A stretch of 64,000 bases of DNA from Crocinitomicaceae bacterium (GCA_021325675.1 JAJTCM010000002.1:558001-622000), one strand, 5' to 3'; positions 16,353-27,129 are shown, numbered from the stretch's first letter. The notes: generated from the sequence alone by a model not told the origin. Numbers and translations are program-made.

Positions 16353-19300
16353 CTATTTCTTCTCATCTTCTTTAATTTCAATTACCGTTGCCGGGGTATC
16401 CTGTACATTTTTCGGCTTATTTTTCAATTGCATGAGCTCATCCCAAAGCTGGTTGGCATCAAGCAAAATCCCGTCGTCTTCGTTCGTATAATTATCAATG
16501 ACGGATTTGAGCGTATATTCCGCCTGGAACAAATCTTTTTTGGCTATCAGCACATTAGTTTGCAAAATCAGGGCGCGGGCAATCCAGTAATCGTAGGACG
16601 GCTTCATTTTCAGCAATTCGCGCACCTCTTTTTCTGTCTGATCAAGCAAATTAGCTTTGTAGCTCAGTTCCGCCAGGGTAAATTTCGCTTCGGCGGCAAA
16701 TACCGAGTTGGTGTTTTTGATCACCCATTCCAGCGAGGTACGTGCTTCCACCGGCCGGTCCAGTTTTGCCAGCGACATTCCTTTCACGAATTCGGCCTCC
16801 AGCTTGATGTTGTTGTTGAGCTGCGGATAATTGAGCACCTTGTTGGCGTACTCGAAAGCGTCCGGATGTGTGTTCAGTAAATAGTTGCAGCGCATCGCCC
16901 CCAGCTGGGAATTGTAAATCACATCGGGCTTATTGGATATTTTTTCCAGCTTGAGATAGTATGGCAAAGCTCCAACATAATCGGCGTTATTGTAAAGGAA
17001 ACGGGAAACGCGCGTAGCCGCCAGCTCAGTGAAGTCTGTTGTCGGCTTGTCGAGGATTTCCTTGTAAATTTCAACTGCTTTGGCTTCATTTTTCGTGCGG
17101 TAATAGGAATTCGCGAGGTACGATTTGATTTCCGTCTCGTATTTGCCTTTCGGGAATTTAACCAGGTATTTTTCCATTTCTGTAATCGATTCCTGGAACG
17201 CACTGTCAAGGTAAGGCTCAATGGCTGAATTGTAGTAAATTTCTTCCTGGTCATCAATAGTCAGGTCACCGCACGGATACTGTGTGATCAGCGCTTCTAC
17301 TTTCTCCGGCGTACGCTGCGCCTTGTAAATCTCCACGATACCTTTCACTGCTTCTGCACAAATAGAGCGGTTTTCCGTATTTTCAGACAGGATTTTTCGG
17401 TACAAATCTTCTGATTTGGTGTAATCTTTCAGCTTGAAGTAAATATCCGCAATTTCGATCTCGGCGCTTTTCGTCAGCGTTGATTTCGGATAATCGCTGA
17501 TGAGCTGCAGGAAGTATTTCTTCGCTTTTTCTTCTTCGTTTTTATAACGGTAAGTCAAGCCCGCTTCGTAAATCGCAAGCACCATGTATTTGGATTTCGG
17601 ATAATTGTTGATGATATCCAGCAAATTGGCGATTTTCAGCTCCGTCTCATTTTTATAGCCATACGTTTTAGAGAGATAATACAAGGCCTTGTCCTGGTTT
17701 GCATAATTCAGGTCCAGGCATTCTTTGAAATAGCGGATCGCCAGGTCATTTTGCTTGGTGGTGTAGTAACATTCTGCCAAACGCAGCAGCACATCGGATT
17801 TCTGTTCCTTGTCAAGGCGCGCATCGCCTTCCTGGAGGTAGAGACGGAAATATTCAATCGCTTCCGGGTATTTCTGTTTGCCGAGATACGCGTAAGCTAC
17901 GTTGTAAAAAGCATCTTTCCGGTGTGAAGAAGTAGCCGTTCCCGGCGTACCGATATATTCTTTATAACTGGCGATGGCCTTGTCGACCTTCTTCATCTGG
18001 TAATACGCTTCTCCCGTCCAGTAAATCGCATCGGCGCTGATTTTATCGTCAATATTGTATTTCTGCACCAGCTGCAGCGCTGTAACCGCTGCTTCAAATT
18101 CGCCTTTCTGAAACAGGTTGATTCCCTGGTTAAAAGCAATCATCTGGTAAGCGCCCTTGAGACGGATGTCCTTGTCCTGGATTTTATCCAGTGAGCGGAG
18201 TGCCAGCGCATAGTTGTTTGTTTGCGTGAATACGTTCAGCAAATATTCATACACTTCTTTTTTCCGGTCGGATTGCGGGTATTTTTCCAGGTAAAGCTCC
18301 AGGGCTTCGATGGCTTCATCGTATGGGTTCAGGTCGAGCTTGTAGGATAAAATTGCGTAATTATACAGCGCATCTTCCTGGATTTCTTCATCAATTGCAA
18401 TCACCGAAGCGGCTTCAAAAGCTGTTCGCGCATAGGTGTTGTTCCCCAGCTTAAGGTAAGATTCCCCAATGTGGTACAGTGAAATCTGCCCCAGCGTATC
18501 CTTGATTTTGGCTACTTTGTCAAAAAGCTCGATCGCGTTTTCAAAATTGGAGCTTTTGTAATAAGCATAAGCCAGCTGGTAATCGTCCTCGCGCTTGGTT
18601 TTCGTTTCGATGTTGTATTTTTCGAGGTAAGGAACCGCTTCGTCGTATTTTTTCAGTTCATAATACGCATCCCCGATCAGGTGGATCATTTCCAAACGCG
18701 TTGCCCCGCTGGTGCTGTCCATATAGTCCGGGCCTTTCCGGATCACATCGTCGTAACGTCCCAAACGGTAATAAATCTGTACGATATAAATCTGGGACAG
18801 CTGTTTGAAGCTTTCGTTTCCGAGTAATTTTTCAAAGCCGGCCAGCGCAGTCTGATAGGATTTTTCCTGGTAAGCAATGTGGGAATAATAGTATAAAGCT
18901 GCCGGTGCATAAGTCGATGAGCCATCTTTCACTTCATAAAAAGCATTGCGGGCATCGGTGAAAGCTTCCTGCTCAAAGTGGGAATATCCGAGCTTGAAAT
19001 AAAATTCGTCCAGGTTTTCGGGTGCCACGTTGAATTTACTGAGCTGGTTGAACCAGAAAAGTGTCGTTTTATAGTCTTTTTTCTGGTAATAGTATTTCCC
19101 GATCCGGAAGTAAATCTCGTGTTTGTAAATGCTTTCCGGGTAGTTGCGGTTGAAAGATTCCAGGAGCTGGATCGCATCATTGTTAAACAGCTCGAGCGCC
19201 GAAATCCCTTCGTAATACAAGGCTTTCACGTAATACGGATCGGTCGGCTGGTTCAGTGTGTTGACGAATTTCCGGAATTCGATGCGCGCGGCGGCATACT

Positions 19301-19454
19301 GCTGTTTTGCAAAGAGGTCTTCAGCGGTATAAAAGCCTGCATACGTGGAATTATATTTTTCGGAGCTTTGGCCATAAAGGACTGCAGGGCCCGTAAGCAG
19401 GCAGACCAAAAGCACGATGCTCGTCAGCTTATTTTTCAAAAGAGTTAATTTCAT
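16353..19454 (-). CDS. Large tetratricopeptide-repeat protein, secreted
   Basis: A 1033-residue protein, from the ATG at 19454, which gives a clean signal peptide ending VLYGQ; an ATG seven codons upstream is possible. Nearly the whole mature part is TPR repeats (for example YYKLGRYDDVI and AYYQMKKVDKAIASY), at least 20 by eye, ending in an Asp/Glu/Lys-rich tail. TPR superhelices bind other proteins; here the partner is probably the barrel protein encoded next. Periplasmic location is inferred from the signal peptide. Confidence 0.88.
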   Translation of the reverse strand: MKLTLLKNKLTSIVLLVCLLTGPAVLYGQSSEKYNSTYAGFYTAEDLFAKQQYAAARIEFRKFVNTLNQPTDPYYVKALYYEGISALELFNNDAIQLLESFNRNYPESIYKHEIYFRIGKYYYQKKDYKTTLFWFNQLSKFNVAPENLDEFYFKLGYSHFEQEAFTDARNAFYEVKDGSSTYAPAALYYYSHIAYQEKSYQTALAGFEKLLGNESFKQLSQIYIVQIYYRLGRYDDVIRKGPDYMDSTSGATRLEMIHLIGDAYYELKKYDEAVPYLEKYNIETKTKREDDYQLAYAYYKSSNFENAIELFDKVAKIKDTLGQISLYHIGESYLKLGNNTYARTAFEAASVIAIDEEIQEDALYNYAILSYKLDLNPYDEAIEALELYLEKYPQSDRKKEVYEYLLNVFTQTNNYALALRSLDKIQDKDIRLKGAYQMIAFNQGINLFQKGEFEAAVTALQLVQKYNIDDKISADAIYWTGEAYYQMKKVDKAIASYKEYIGTPGTATSSHRKDAFYNVAYAYLGKQKYPEAIEYFRLYLQEGDARLDKEQKSDVLLRLAECYYTTKQNDLAIRYFKECLDLNYANQDKALYYLSKTYGYKNETELKIANLLDIINNYPKSKYMVLAIYEAGLTYRYKNEEEKAKKYFLQLISDYPKSTLTKSAEIEIADIYFKLKDYTKSEDLYRKILSENTENRSICAEAVKGIVEIYKAQRTPEKVEALITQYPCGDLTIDDQEEIYYNSAIEPYLDSAFQESITEMEKYLVKFPKGKYETEIKSYLANSYYRTKNEAKAVEIYKEILDKPTTDFTELAATRVSRFLYNNADYVGALPYYLKLEKISNKPDVIYNSQLGAMRCNYLLNTHPDAFEYANKVLNYPQLNNNIKLEAEFVKGMSLAKLDRPVEARTSLEWVIKNTNSVFAAEAKFTLAELSYKANLLDQTEKEVRELLKMKPSYDYWIARALILQTNVLIAKKDLFQAEYTLKSVIDNYTNEDDGILLDANQLWDELMQLKNKPKNVQDTPATVIEIKEDEKK

Positions 19455-19671
19455 TGGTGTCATCACTACGTTCATATATCTCGCAACGGGAGCTCACCGG
19501 CGGCAAAGCCCATTGAATGCTGGTATAACAAACCCATAAAATTAGGTTACATTTTCCCCGCTTTTTTAGCATTTTTTAAAAGTTTTAAACGTCATTTTGT
19601 TAAGATAAAAAAGCAGAAAGCCAGTAAATTCAACGAAATATTGACCAACTTTACTGAAAATTTACAGCAGC

Positions 19672-20385
19672 GTGGAAAAGGTAATTTCGATTAAAGATGC
19701 TCAAATCTTCCAGCGGGAAGAGCTGGTATTGAACAATATCAATTTCGAGTTGAACGAAAACGAAATCGTTTACCTCATCGGGAAAACCGGCAGCGGGAAA
19801 AGCAGCTTCCTCAAAACGCTTTTTGGTGAGCTGACCCTGAAAGTCGGTAAAGGCGATGTTGTCGGCTACGATTTGCTGCAGCTCAAAAAAGCCGATATTC
19901 CCATGCTTCGCCGTAAAATCGGTATTGTTTTCCAGGATTTTCAATTGCTGACTGACCGCACCGTTTGGGACAACCTGCGCTTCGTGATGCAGGCCACGGG
20001 GTGGAAAGATAAAAACCTCATGGAAAAGCGCGCCATCGAAGTGCTGAAAATGGTCGGTTTGGAGCACAAAATCAACGCGATGCCCCACGCTCTGTCCGGC
20101 GGTGAACAGCAGCGTGTTTCAATTGCCCGTGCTTTGCTGAACAAGCCTGAGCTGATCCTGGCAGACGAACCAACGGGTAACCTTGACCCGGAAACATCCG
20201 AAGAAATCATGCGGGTACTGATCGCTGTTGCCAAAGAAGCCAAATCCGCTGTCCTGATGGCGACCCACGATATGTCTATGGTAGAGAAATTCCCGGGACG
20301 CATCATCCGCGTGGAAAATTCAGGATTGAAGGAAATCGACCACCTCAATAAATTTGATCCTTTCAGTACTTTTTTAGGGGAATAA
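19672..20385 (+). CDS. ftsE: Cell-division ABC transporter ATPase FtsE
   Basis: A 237-residue ATPase. Walker A GKTGSGKSS is at 37-45, the signature LSGGEQQR at 141-148 and Walker B ILADEPTGNLD at about 162-172. FtsE with FtsX activates peptidoglycan hydrolases at the septum. The start codon is GTG at 19672; no in-frame ATG gives a complete beta strand before Walker A. FtsX is not beside it; a T9SS gene follows 85 bases later. FtsE rather than LolD is supported by the residues around the signature, but the distinction is not absolute. Confidence 0.85.
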   Translation: MEKVISIKDAQIFQREELVLNNINFELNENEIVYLIGKTGSGKSSFLKTLFGELTLKVGKGDVVGYDLLQLKKADIPMLRRKIGIVFQDFQLLTDRTVWDNLRFVMQATGWKDKNLMEKRAIEVLKMVGLEHKINAMPHALSGGEQQRVSIARALLNKPELILADEPTGNLDPETSEEIMRVLIAVAKEAKSAVLMATHDMSMVEKFPGRIIRVENSGLKEIDHLNKFDPFSTFLGE

Positions 20386-20470
20386 GCGCCCAATATTGTC
20401 TTTGTGTTGGATAAGTTCGTCTCTCAGCCAACTTTTTCGTAAATTAAACGTCTTAACACAAAGTCACTCA

Positions 20471-23400
20471 ATGAAAAAGCTTACTGCTTTCCTTTTTTTA
20501 TTCCTTTGCTCTTCGCTTTTTGCACAGCCGGTTGCGGGATTTTCATTGAGCACAGCAACAGCCTGTGTAGGTGACACGATCACCATGACAAGCACTTCCA
20601 TTCCAAACGGCTCACCGATCATTAATTACGTCTGGAGCGCGCAGGGTGCAATCGTTGAACAAGCGGAAGGGAGCATGACCAGCTTCAGCTTTGTTTATTC
20701 CAATCCCGGAACGTATAACCTCAGTCTTATTGTTCAGGACCAAAACGGGCTGGCCGGTAATTTTTTTCTGCCGAATGCCATCCAGGTCTTTGCCAAACCA
20801 ATCGCTAATATGGTTGTTTCCACGCTTTCCTGTGTGGGGCCCTTTCAGCTGAGCTTCAGCAATACAGGGTCATCCTCCGGGAGCACAAGCACCTGGTCTT
20901 TCCCCGGCGGTACACCCGCAGTTTTTACCGGAGATCAGACCAATGTCAGTTACCCCAATCCCGGACAACCCACTGCTACATTGCGCGTTACGGACAATAC
21001 GACCGGCTGTTATACGGAAGTTGTACGGCAGCTGAACCTGAGCTCTTTTGTTGCGGGTTTCACCACTCCGGCAACTTTTTGCAAGGGAGCTTCTTACCAG
21101 CTTACCGATGCCAGCACTACCGGCGCGAACACCTGGTCCTGGACCAGTACCGGCGGAACAATCACCAGCCCATCAGCCCAAAACCCAACAATCACTTTCC
21201 CGGCCGCCGGAACATACACGATCACTTTAAATACGGGTAATACGCTTGCCGGCTGCTCCGATACTGAAACGAAAACCGTTGTTGTAGTTGATCTTCCTGT
21301 TGCTTCTTTTACTACCGGAAATACCTTTGGCTGTGCCCCGAAAACCGTTTCATTCGTGAATACAAGTCCTTCGCTTCCCGGCGCGGCTTACACCTGGGAT
21401 TTCGATGACGGAACAACTTTTAACGGAAGCGGCCCGCCCCCACACCTATACACACGAAACAACCGGATGTTTTTCCCGGCACTTACGATCACAGCCCCTA
21501 ATGGCTGCGTTAATACGTTTGTCGGCGATACCGTTTATTTTTTTCCGCCGGATGCCCTGTTTTCGTTTAACAACGCGCTTGGCTGCGCACCGATGAGCGT
21601 TCAATTCAATGATCAAAGCTATTCACCTGAACCGATTGTAAGCTGGAGCTGGGATTTTGACGATGGAACAACATCTGATTTACAAAATCCCAATCATGTT
21701 TTTGAATGCGGCGCGTATAACGTGCGACTGGCGATTGAAACCCAAAGCGGCTGCCGGGACACGACTTATCTCTCCGGATCGTCTATCAATGAAATTGGTC
21801 CGGATTCCTGGTCTATTCATCCGGATTCGGTATCTATTATAACCTTGGGGGATACAGCTATTTCCCGGCGCTATATTGAAGATGGAGGTGTTAATTTTCT
21901 TTACGCCACCATCCGTTACGGGGACGAATTCATCCCTGATTTCACCTTCGACCCACCCGTTTTATGTGCAAATGAACCGTTGACACTTGTTTGCACCACT
22001 CCACCACCATGTCCCCCGGACGACGATATTCGCTACATCTGGACTTTTGAAGGCTTTGGCACACAAACAACCACCGATCCGCAAGTCGTCAAGCTCTTTT
22101 TTGATACACTGAAGGTCCCTTCTCCTATGGATTTGGGGCTACAGGTTAATTTCAGGGGCTGCCAGACTGATATGACGCAAAAATTCAACCAGGTTTACCT
22201 GAAAGGGCCGGTGGCGCGTTTTGACATTAATTCTTATTTCTGTAACCAGGGCCCCGGGCCACACAGCGTTGATATCACTGATTTGAATTCGGTTTACGGG
22301 CACAGTGGCTACGGTCTTATGGGAGGTGATACAATTGTTGTAGACCAGGCCCATGATGATGTGGAAGTAACGTACAACTGGGGAGACGGAACAAGTGATA
22401 CAATTACGGACGACAGCCAGTTGGAGGACGCAGATAAAGGGGCTACGTCGCATGTATTCCAGGGCTATGGGACTTATCAGATCATGCAGACAATTACAAA
22501 TCACACCACTGGCTGCGCCGATTCAAATATGCGAAGTGTCTTTATCACTTATATGGATGGGACGATCTTGTCTGATACTGTTTGTAACAACACACCGTAT
22601 AAAGTTCAGGTGACCGGGCTTGCCCCGCCGGACCATTACAGCGTAAATTATAATGTAAGTAACGGAAGCCAGACTTTTTCGGCTAACGCAGCCGCATCGG
22701 TCAGTATTCCGAATAGCATTCAAAATTTTATACAGAATACAGCTGGAATAACCAACCTGACCCTGATTGCTACCAACAGCGCCGGGTGTTCGGATACTGT
22801 CATTCAGCCTTTACGCGTGCTTGCGCTTCCCGAAGCGGTGATTTCTGTCACGGATGATACGATTTGCAAAAACTCTACCGTTGAATTTTGGGCGGGCAAT
22901 TCTATCCCCGGTGATTTCCCGACATTGACTTCCGTTCGCTGGACCGTTGCCAACCAACCTTCTTTTCACAGTCCCGGGGATACACTCAGCCACTTTGTGG
23001 AAAACCAGCTTGCACTTCAATTGCAGGTAACGGACGGATTTGGCTGCATTTCCCAAAACCAGGAAGTATTGACAATTGTCACCCAGGGCCCTTCAGCAAG
23101 CTTTTCCCACGATCCCTACTTATGTAATGACGTAACCGCACTGCTTGACGCCTCGGAATCCATCGGAAATAACATCAGCTACGAATGGTTTCAGGACGGA
23201 GTTTCCATACCCGGTTCAAATACGGATTCCCTCTCCAGGGCCATTCATGTGACACCTGAAGATCTGCTTTTTCAGAATTACATGTATAAGCTGGTGGTTA
23301 CTGACAACAAAAACTGTACGGACACAATCGAAAAAACCGTGTATGTTTCCAACCCGCGGATTACGGGGATCCAAACGGAAATAGACGCAAAATACGTTGA

Positions 23401-24487
23401 CGTTAACGGAAATTATACCTGTCCGCCGGTGGTTGTGGATTTTGCGCTGAGCTATCAAACGAGCTTTGAAGCCGACGATTACAAATGGTCATTCGCAAAC
23501 GACTTTGATACCGATTTTGACTCCTATAACGAGAATCCGCTGGGAATCCAGTATATGCAGGCAGGATCGTACAATCTTTATGTTGAAATGGAAGAAAGTG
23601 TGACCGGCTGCATTTTTTCTTACAGTGAAACGCCTTTCCTGACAATTGGCGGGCCGGAAGCGGAAATTATCATCACGACCGACACCACGAGTTCCTGTGG
23701 GATGAGCTACCTTTTCCAGCTAGTGAACCCTTCAGAGAACCTCCACCGCTGGAGCTGGAGCCTGGGGGACGGAACGGTTGTCACGAGCGAGCAGGAACCG
23801 GACAATACTTTCAGTCACACCTATCTTGATGTAAACGACTTTGAACCGGTGATCCTCTTGTATGATGATTCCAGCCAATGTTCGATCCCGGTTACCATGA
23901 ATATCGATTCTTTTGAAAACGGCCTGGAAGCGTTTTTTGAAATTGTGCCTGCGGGGCCGGTCGTTGACCTCGATATGGTTTTCAATGATCTTTCCGGCAG
24001 CACTAACGGTGTTCACACGATCGTTTCCTGGACCTGGGATTTTGGCGACGGTGACAGCCTGATCGTCAATAACAATAATTCCGTGAACCACGTTTACCTG
24101 GAAGACACCGCGCAATACGTTACACTGACAATCCGCGACCAATATGGTTGCACGGACCAATACTCGCTGCCAATTGATATTTTCAAGGTGAATTTTGCCC
24201 TTCCAAATATTATCACCGCAGCAGGGGCGAATGGAGCTAACTCCACTTTTTCGCTTTTTGAGGACATTTTCGCCGATTTTGAGCTGATTATCATTAACCG
24301 CTGGGGAAATGTCGTTTACGAAGGCCGTCGTGATCCGTCCAACCCGCTTTACCTTTGGGACGGCCGCAATCCAAAATCCGGCGAAACCTGCTCGGATGGC
24401 GTGTACTTTTATGTACTACAGGGGCTGCTCGTGAATGGAAAAACGGTCAAACACCAGGATTTTTTGACGCTGGCCGGGGGAAAATAA
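20471..24487 (+). CDS. Giant T9SS type B cargo protein with PKD domains
   Basis: A 1338-residue secreted protein. The ATG at 20471 starts a signal peptide ending LFAQ; an upstream in-frame start is unlikely. At least eight PKD-type domains are visible by cores such as WSWDFDDGTT, YTWDFDDGTT and WTWDFGDGDS, each followed by N..H.Y..C/G.Y.V. The last 90 residues (LPNIITAAGANGANS, then INRWGNVVYEGRR, then DGVYFYVLQG) form the type B T9SS sorting domain. A role as surface adhesin or polysaccharide-associated protein is inferred. Unlike the 5073 gene, I saw no strong composition break. Confidence 0.93.
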   Translation: MKKLTAFLFLFLCSSLFAQPVAGFSLSTATACVGDTITMTSTSIPNGSPIINYVWSAQGAIVEQAEGSMTSFSFVYSNPGTYNLSLIVQDQNGLAGNFFLPNAIQVFAKPIANMVVSTLSCVGPFQLSFSNTGSSSGSTSTWSFPGGTPAVFTGDQTNVSYPNPGQPTATLRVTDNTTGCYTEVVRQLNLSSFVAGFTTPATFCKGASYQLTDASTTGANTWSWTSTGGTITSPSAQNPTITFPAAGTYTITLNTGNTLAGCSDTETKTVVVVDLPVASFTTGNTFGCAPKTVSFVNTSPSLPGAAYTWDFDDGTTFNGSGPPPHLYTRNNRMFFPALTITAPNGCVNTFVGDTVYFFPPDALFSFNNALGCAPMSVQFNDQSYSPEPIVSWSWDFDDGTTSDLQNPNHVFECGAYNVRLAIETQSGCRDTTYLSGSSINEIGPDSWSIHPDSVSIITLGDTAISRRYIEDGGVNFLYATIRYGDEFIPDFTFDPPVLCANEPLTLVCTTPPPCPPDDDIRYIWTFEGFGTQTTTDPQVVKLFFDTLKVPSPMDLGLQVNFRGCQTDMTQKFNQVYLKGPVARFDINSYFCNQGPGPHSVDITDLNSVYGHSGYGLMGGDTIVVDQAHDDVEVTYNWGDGTSDTITDDSQLEDADKGATSHVFQGYGTYQIMQTITNHTTGCADSNMRSVFITYMDGTILSDTVCNNTPYKVQVTGLAPPDHYSVNYNVSNGSQTFSANAAASVSIPNSIQNFIQNTAGITNLTLIATNSAGCSDTVIQPLRVLALPEAVISVTDDTICKNSTVEFWAGNSIPGDFPTLTSVRWTVANQPSFHSPGDTLSHFVENQLALQLQVTDGFGCISQNQEVLTIVTQGPSASFSHDPYLCNDVTALLDASESIGNNISYEWFQDGVSIPGSNTDSLSRAIHVTPEDLLFQNYMYKLVVTDNKNCTDTIEKTVYVSNPRITGIQTEIDAKYVDVNGNYTCPPVVVDFALSYQTSFEADDYKWSFANDFDTDFDSYNENPLGIQYMQAGSYNLYVEMEESVTGCIFSYSETPFLTIGGPEAEIIITTDTTSSCGMSYLFQLVNPSENLHRWSWSLGDGTVVTSEQEPDNTFSHTYLDVNDFEPVILLYDDSSQCSIPVTMNIDSFENGLEAFFEIVPAGPVVDLDMVFNDLSGSTNGVHTIVSWTWDFGDGDSLIVNNNNSVNHVYLEDTAQYVTLTIRDQYGCTDQYSLPIDIFKVNFALPNIITAAGANGANSTFSLFEDIFADFELIIINRWGNVVYEGRRDPSNPLYLWDGRNPKSGETCSDGVYFYVLQGLLVNGKTVKHQDFLTLAGGK

Positions 24488-24504
24488 GTTTTTACGACAC
24501 TTTT

Positions 24505-26304
24505 TCACGCCTGCTTGTCAAAATACCCTCTTACAATCTTCGCTTTCGCCTGGCCGATAATGGCTGACAAAGACGGTTCATCGGCGGCTTTAATTTTCGA
24601 AAGGCTTTTGAATTGTTTCATGAGGGTTTCGAAGGTTTTCGGGCCGATGCCGGGAATTTGGTTCAGCTCCGAAGTAAAAGCATTTTTACTCCGTTTGGCA
24701 CGGTGATGGGTAATTCCGAAACGGTGGGCTTCGTTCCGCATTTGCTGGATCACTTTCAGGGATTCGGAGCGCTTGTCGAGGTAAATCGGGATGGAATCTC
24801 CCGGGAAAAAGATTTCTTCCAGGCGTTTAGCGATCCCGATGATCGCAACTTTTCCCCGCAGGCCGATCTTTTCCAAAGCACCCAAAGCTGAGCTCAGCTG
24901 TCCTTTTCCACCATCGATTACGATCAATTGCGGCAAAGGCTGGTTTTCGGCCAGCAAGCGCGAATAACGCCGGGTAATTACTTCTTCCATGCTGGCGAAA
25001 TCGTCGGGGCCAACCACCGTTTTGATGTTGAAATGACGGTAATCCTTCTTGCTCGGCTTCGCATTTTTGAAAACTACACAAGCCGCAACGGCGTTCGTTC
25101 CCTGGATATTAGAGTTATCAAAACATTCGATATGAACCGGTAATTCCCTCAAGCGCAAATCCGTTTTCAGCTGGTTCAAAACCCGGTCGGTGTGTACTTC
25201 GGGATTTTTGATTTTATCGTTTTTATATCTTTCCAGCCGATAGTAAGTCGCATTTCGTTTGGAAAGCTCCACCAGCTGTTTTTTGTCCCCTTTTTGCGGC
25301 ACAAAAAGATTCAGTCCCGGAAGCTCGAAGCCTACTTTTTGCTCCAGCAGCACTTCCTTCGACGTACTGTTAAAACGCTCGCGGAATTCCAGCAGCGAAT
25401 AGCTTAAAATTTCATCATCGCTTTCATCCAGTTTTTTCTGGATTTCGGAAGTCATCCCGTGAATGATCAAGCCGTTTTTAATCACCAGGTAATTCACAAA
25501 AGCGTTTTTATCATCTTCCACCATCGTGATCACATCTACCTCTCCAACCGTCGGGGAAACCACCGTTGATTTGGTCTGGAAATTCTCAAGCGCATGTAGT
25601 TTTTCCTTCATCAGCTGAGCTTCCTCAAATTGATGATTATTCGCAAAATTCAACATCTTATTGCGAATATGTGTCGTTGCGACCCGAATATTTCCTCTCA
25701 AGATGGATTCGATTTGCTGTATATTTTCATCGTATTCTTTCTCACTTTGATTTGCCACACACGGACCTTTGCAGTTCCCGATATGGTATTCCAGGCAGAC
25801 TTTATAGCGCCCTTCTTCGATTTTTGCCGGGCGCAAATCCAGGTTACAGGTCCGCAGCGGAAACAATTCTTTGAACAGCTGAAGCAAGGTGTGCATGACA
25901 CGTCCGCTGGGATAGGGGCCAAAATATTTCGAGCCGTCCTTAATGACACGGCGCGTGGAAAAAATCCGTGGAAAAGGCTCTTTTTTAATGCAGATCCAAG
26001 GATAGGTTTTGTCATCTTTCAGCTGGATATTGTACCTTGGCTTGTATTTTTTAATCAGGTTGTTTTCCAGCAGTAAGGCATCGAGCTCGGTTTTCACAAC
26101 AATATACCGGATGTCGGCAATTTTGCGCACCAGGATGATCGTTTTCCCGTTGTCGTGGTTCTTCGTAAAATAAGAGGCTACCCGTTTTTTGATGTTTTTC
26201 GCCTTCCCGACGTATAAAATATCCCCGTTTTTATCAAAATACTGATAAATTCCCGGGTTATCGGGCAGGGTCTTCAGCTTAATGTCGAGTTCCTGGGGTG
26301 TCAT
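24505..26304 (-). CDS. uvrC: Excinuclease ABC subunit C
   Basis: A 599-residue nucleotide-excision-repair nuclease that cuts on both sides of UvrB-bound lesions. The GIY-YIG domain is at residues 17-42 (NPGIYQYFDKNGDILYVGKA). A UVR motif lies near 205-235, the RNase H-like nuclease centre in the middle (FDNSNIQGTNAV, ITRRYSR), and a helix-hairpin-helix near the end (IPGIGPKTFETLMKQF). Length is normal for UvrC. The convergent T9SS gene ends 17 bases away. A TATCTTTA sequence (26316-26323) upstream is a candidate -7 box. Confidence 0.95.
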   Translation of the reverse strand: MTPQELDIKLKTLPDNPGIYQYFDKNGDILYVGKAKNIKKRVASYFTKNHDNGKTIILVRKIADIRYIVVKTELDALLLENNLIKKYKPRYNIQLKDDKTYPWICIKKEPFPRIFSTRRVIKDGSKYFGPYPSGRVMHTLLQLFKELFPLRTCNLDLRPAKIEEGRYKVCLEYHIGNCKGPCVANQSEKEYDENIQQIESILRGNIRVATTHIRNKMLNFANNHQFEEAQLMKEKLHALENFQTKSTVVSPTVGEVDVITMVEDDKNAFVNYLVIKNGLIIHGMTSEIQKKLDESDDEILSYSLLEFRERFNSTSKEVLLEQKVGFELPGLNLFVPQKGDKKQLVELSKRNATYYRLERYKNDKIKNPEVHTDRVLNQLKTDLRLRELPVHIECFDNSNIQGTNAVAACVVFKNAKPSKKDYRHFNIKTVVGPDDFASMEEVITRRYSRLLAENQPLPQLIVIDGGKGQLSSALGALEKIGLRGKVAIIGIAKRLEEIFFPGDSIPIYLDKRSESLKVIQQMRNEAHRFGITHHRAKRSKNAFTSELNQIPGIGPKTFETLMKQFKSLSKIKAADEPSLSAIIGQAKAKIVRGYFDKQA

Positions 26305-26344
26305 TTATTTGCCTATAAAGATAAAGTTATTTCGGATAATTAGC

Positions 26345-26359
26345 ATATTAACACATTAA
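26345..26359. repeat. Short intergenic word shared with 61226-61240
   Basis: ATATTAACACATTAA occurs here, in the uvrC upstream region, and again at 61226-61240 before ppa. It is a low-complexity word of the kind I associate with Bacteroidota spacers; significance is unclear. Confidence 0.45.
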
Positions 26360-26408
26360 GCTATCAGCACATCAAAAAATTATTACTTTTACTTCAAATC
26401 AAGGGGGC

Positions 26409-27107
26409 ATGGGAATCTTAAAGGACAAAAGAACGGTCGTTTTATTTATTTTATCCGGTTTTTTCATTGCAAATACTGTCGTCGCTGAAATGATCGGCAG
26501 CAAGCTCATCAGTTTCGGCGGGCCTTTTGTCAATGGTGTCAGCCTGGTTCTCTGGCCTTTCGTTTTTATCCTGACCGATATCCTCAACGAATATTACGGA
26601 AAAGAGGTCGTCCGCAAGCTGACTTTCATCACAGTCGGGTTGATTATTTACGTTTTCCTCGTGCTTTGGATCGCCATTCAAATCCCGGCGGTTGATTTTT
26701 CTCCTGTTAAAGACAAAGACTTTCAAACGGTTTTCGGGCAAAGTATGTACATGATCGTTGCCAGCCTCACAGCTTTCGTGGCTTCGCAGATGATCGACAG
26801 CTTTGTGTTTTGGGTCGTGCGCAAACGAACCGGCAGCAAATCCCTGTGGCTGCGGGCAACGGCTTCTACGGTCGTGAGCCAGCTGATCGATACTTTTATC
26901 GTGCAGTTCATCGCTTTCGTTGTTCCCGGCATCTGGACCTACAACGACCTGCTCCGCAATGCGAGCTTTGCCTACGGGTTGAAAATCATCATCGCCATTT
27001 TGCTCATTCCGCTGATCTGGGTTCTACACAAAGTGCTGGACAATTATTTTGGTGAGAAAGAAGCTCAAAAAATCATCGAAAAAACAGCTGAAGAGTCGCT
27101 GGATTGA
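26409..27107 (+). CDS. Queuosine-precursor transporter, YhhQ/VUT family
   Basis: A 232-residue inner-membrane protein with about six hydrophobic segments. The N-terminal TVVAEMIGSKL, the PFVFILTDILNEYYGK segment and SQLIDTF are hallmarks of the YhhQ family, which imports preQ0/preQ1 for queuosine in tRNA. Assignment is by motif; substrate has not been shown here. It is monocistronic, with 22 bases to the next convergent stop. Confidence 0.88.
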   Translation: MGILKDKRTVVLFILSGFFIANTVVAEMIGSKLISFGGPFVNGVSLVLWPFVFILTDILNEYYGKEVVRKLTFITVGLIIYVFLVLWIAIQIPAVDFSPVKDKDFQTVFGQSMYMIVASLTAFVASQMIDSFVFWVVRKRTGSKSLWLRATASTVVSQLIDTFIVQFIAFVVPGIWTYNDLLRNASFAYGLKIIIAILLIPLIWVLHKVLDNYFGEKEAQKIIEKTAEESLD

Positions 27108-27129
27108 TTATCAAGCCATTCAACATTTA

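Noticed and set aside
22139-24294. Several minus-strand frames inside the PKD-domain protein
   Set aside because: They are shadows of the long plus-strand gene, with no conserved motif or promoter.
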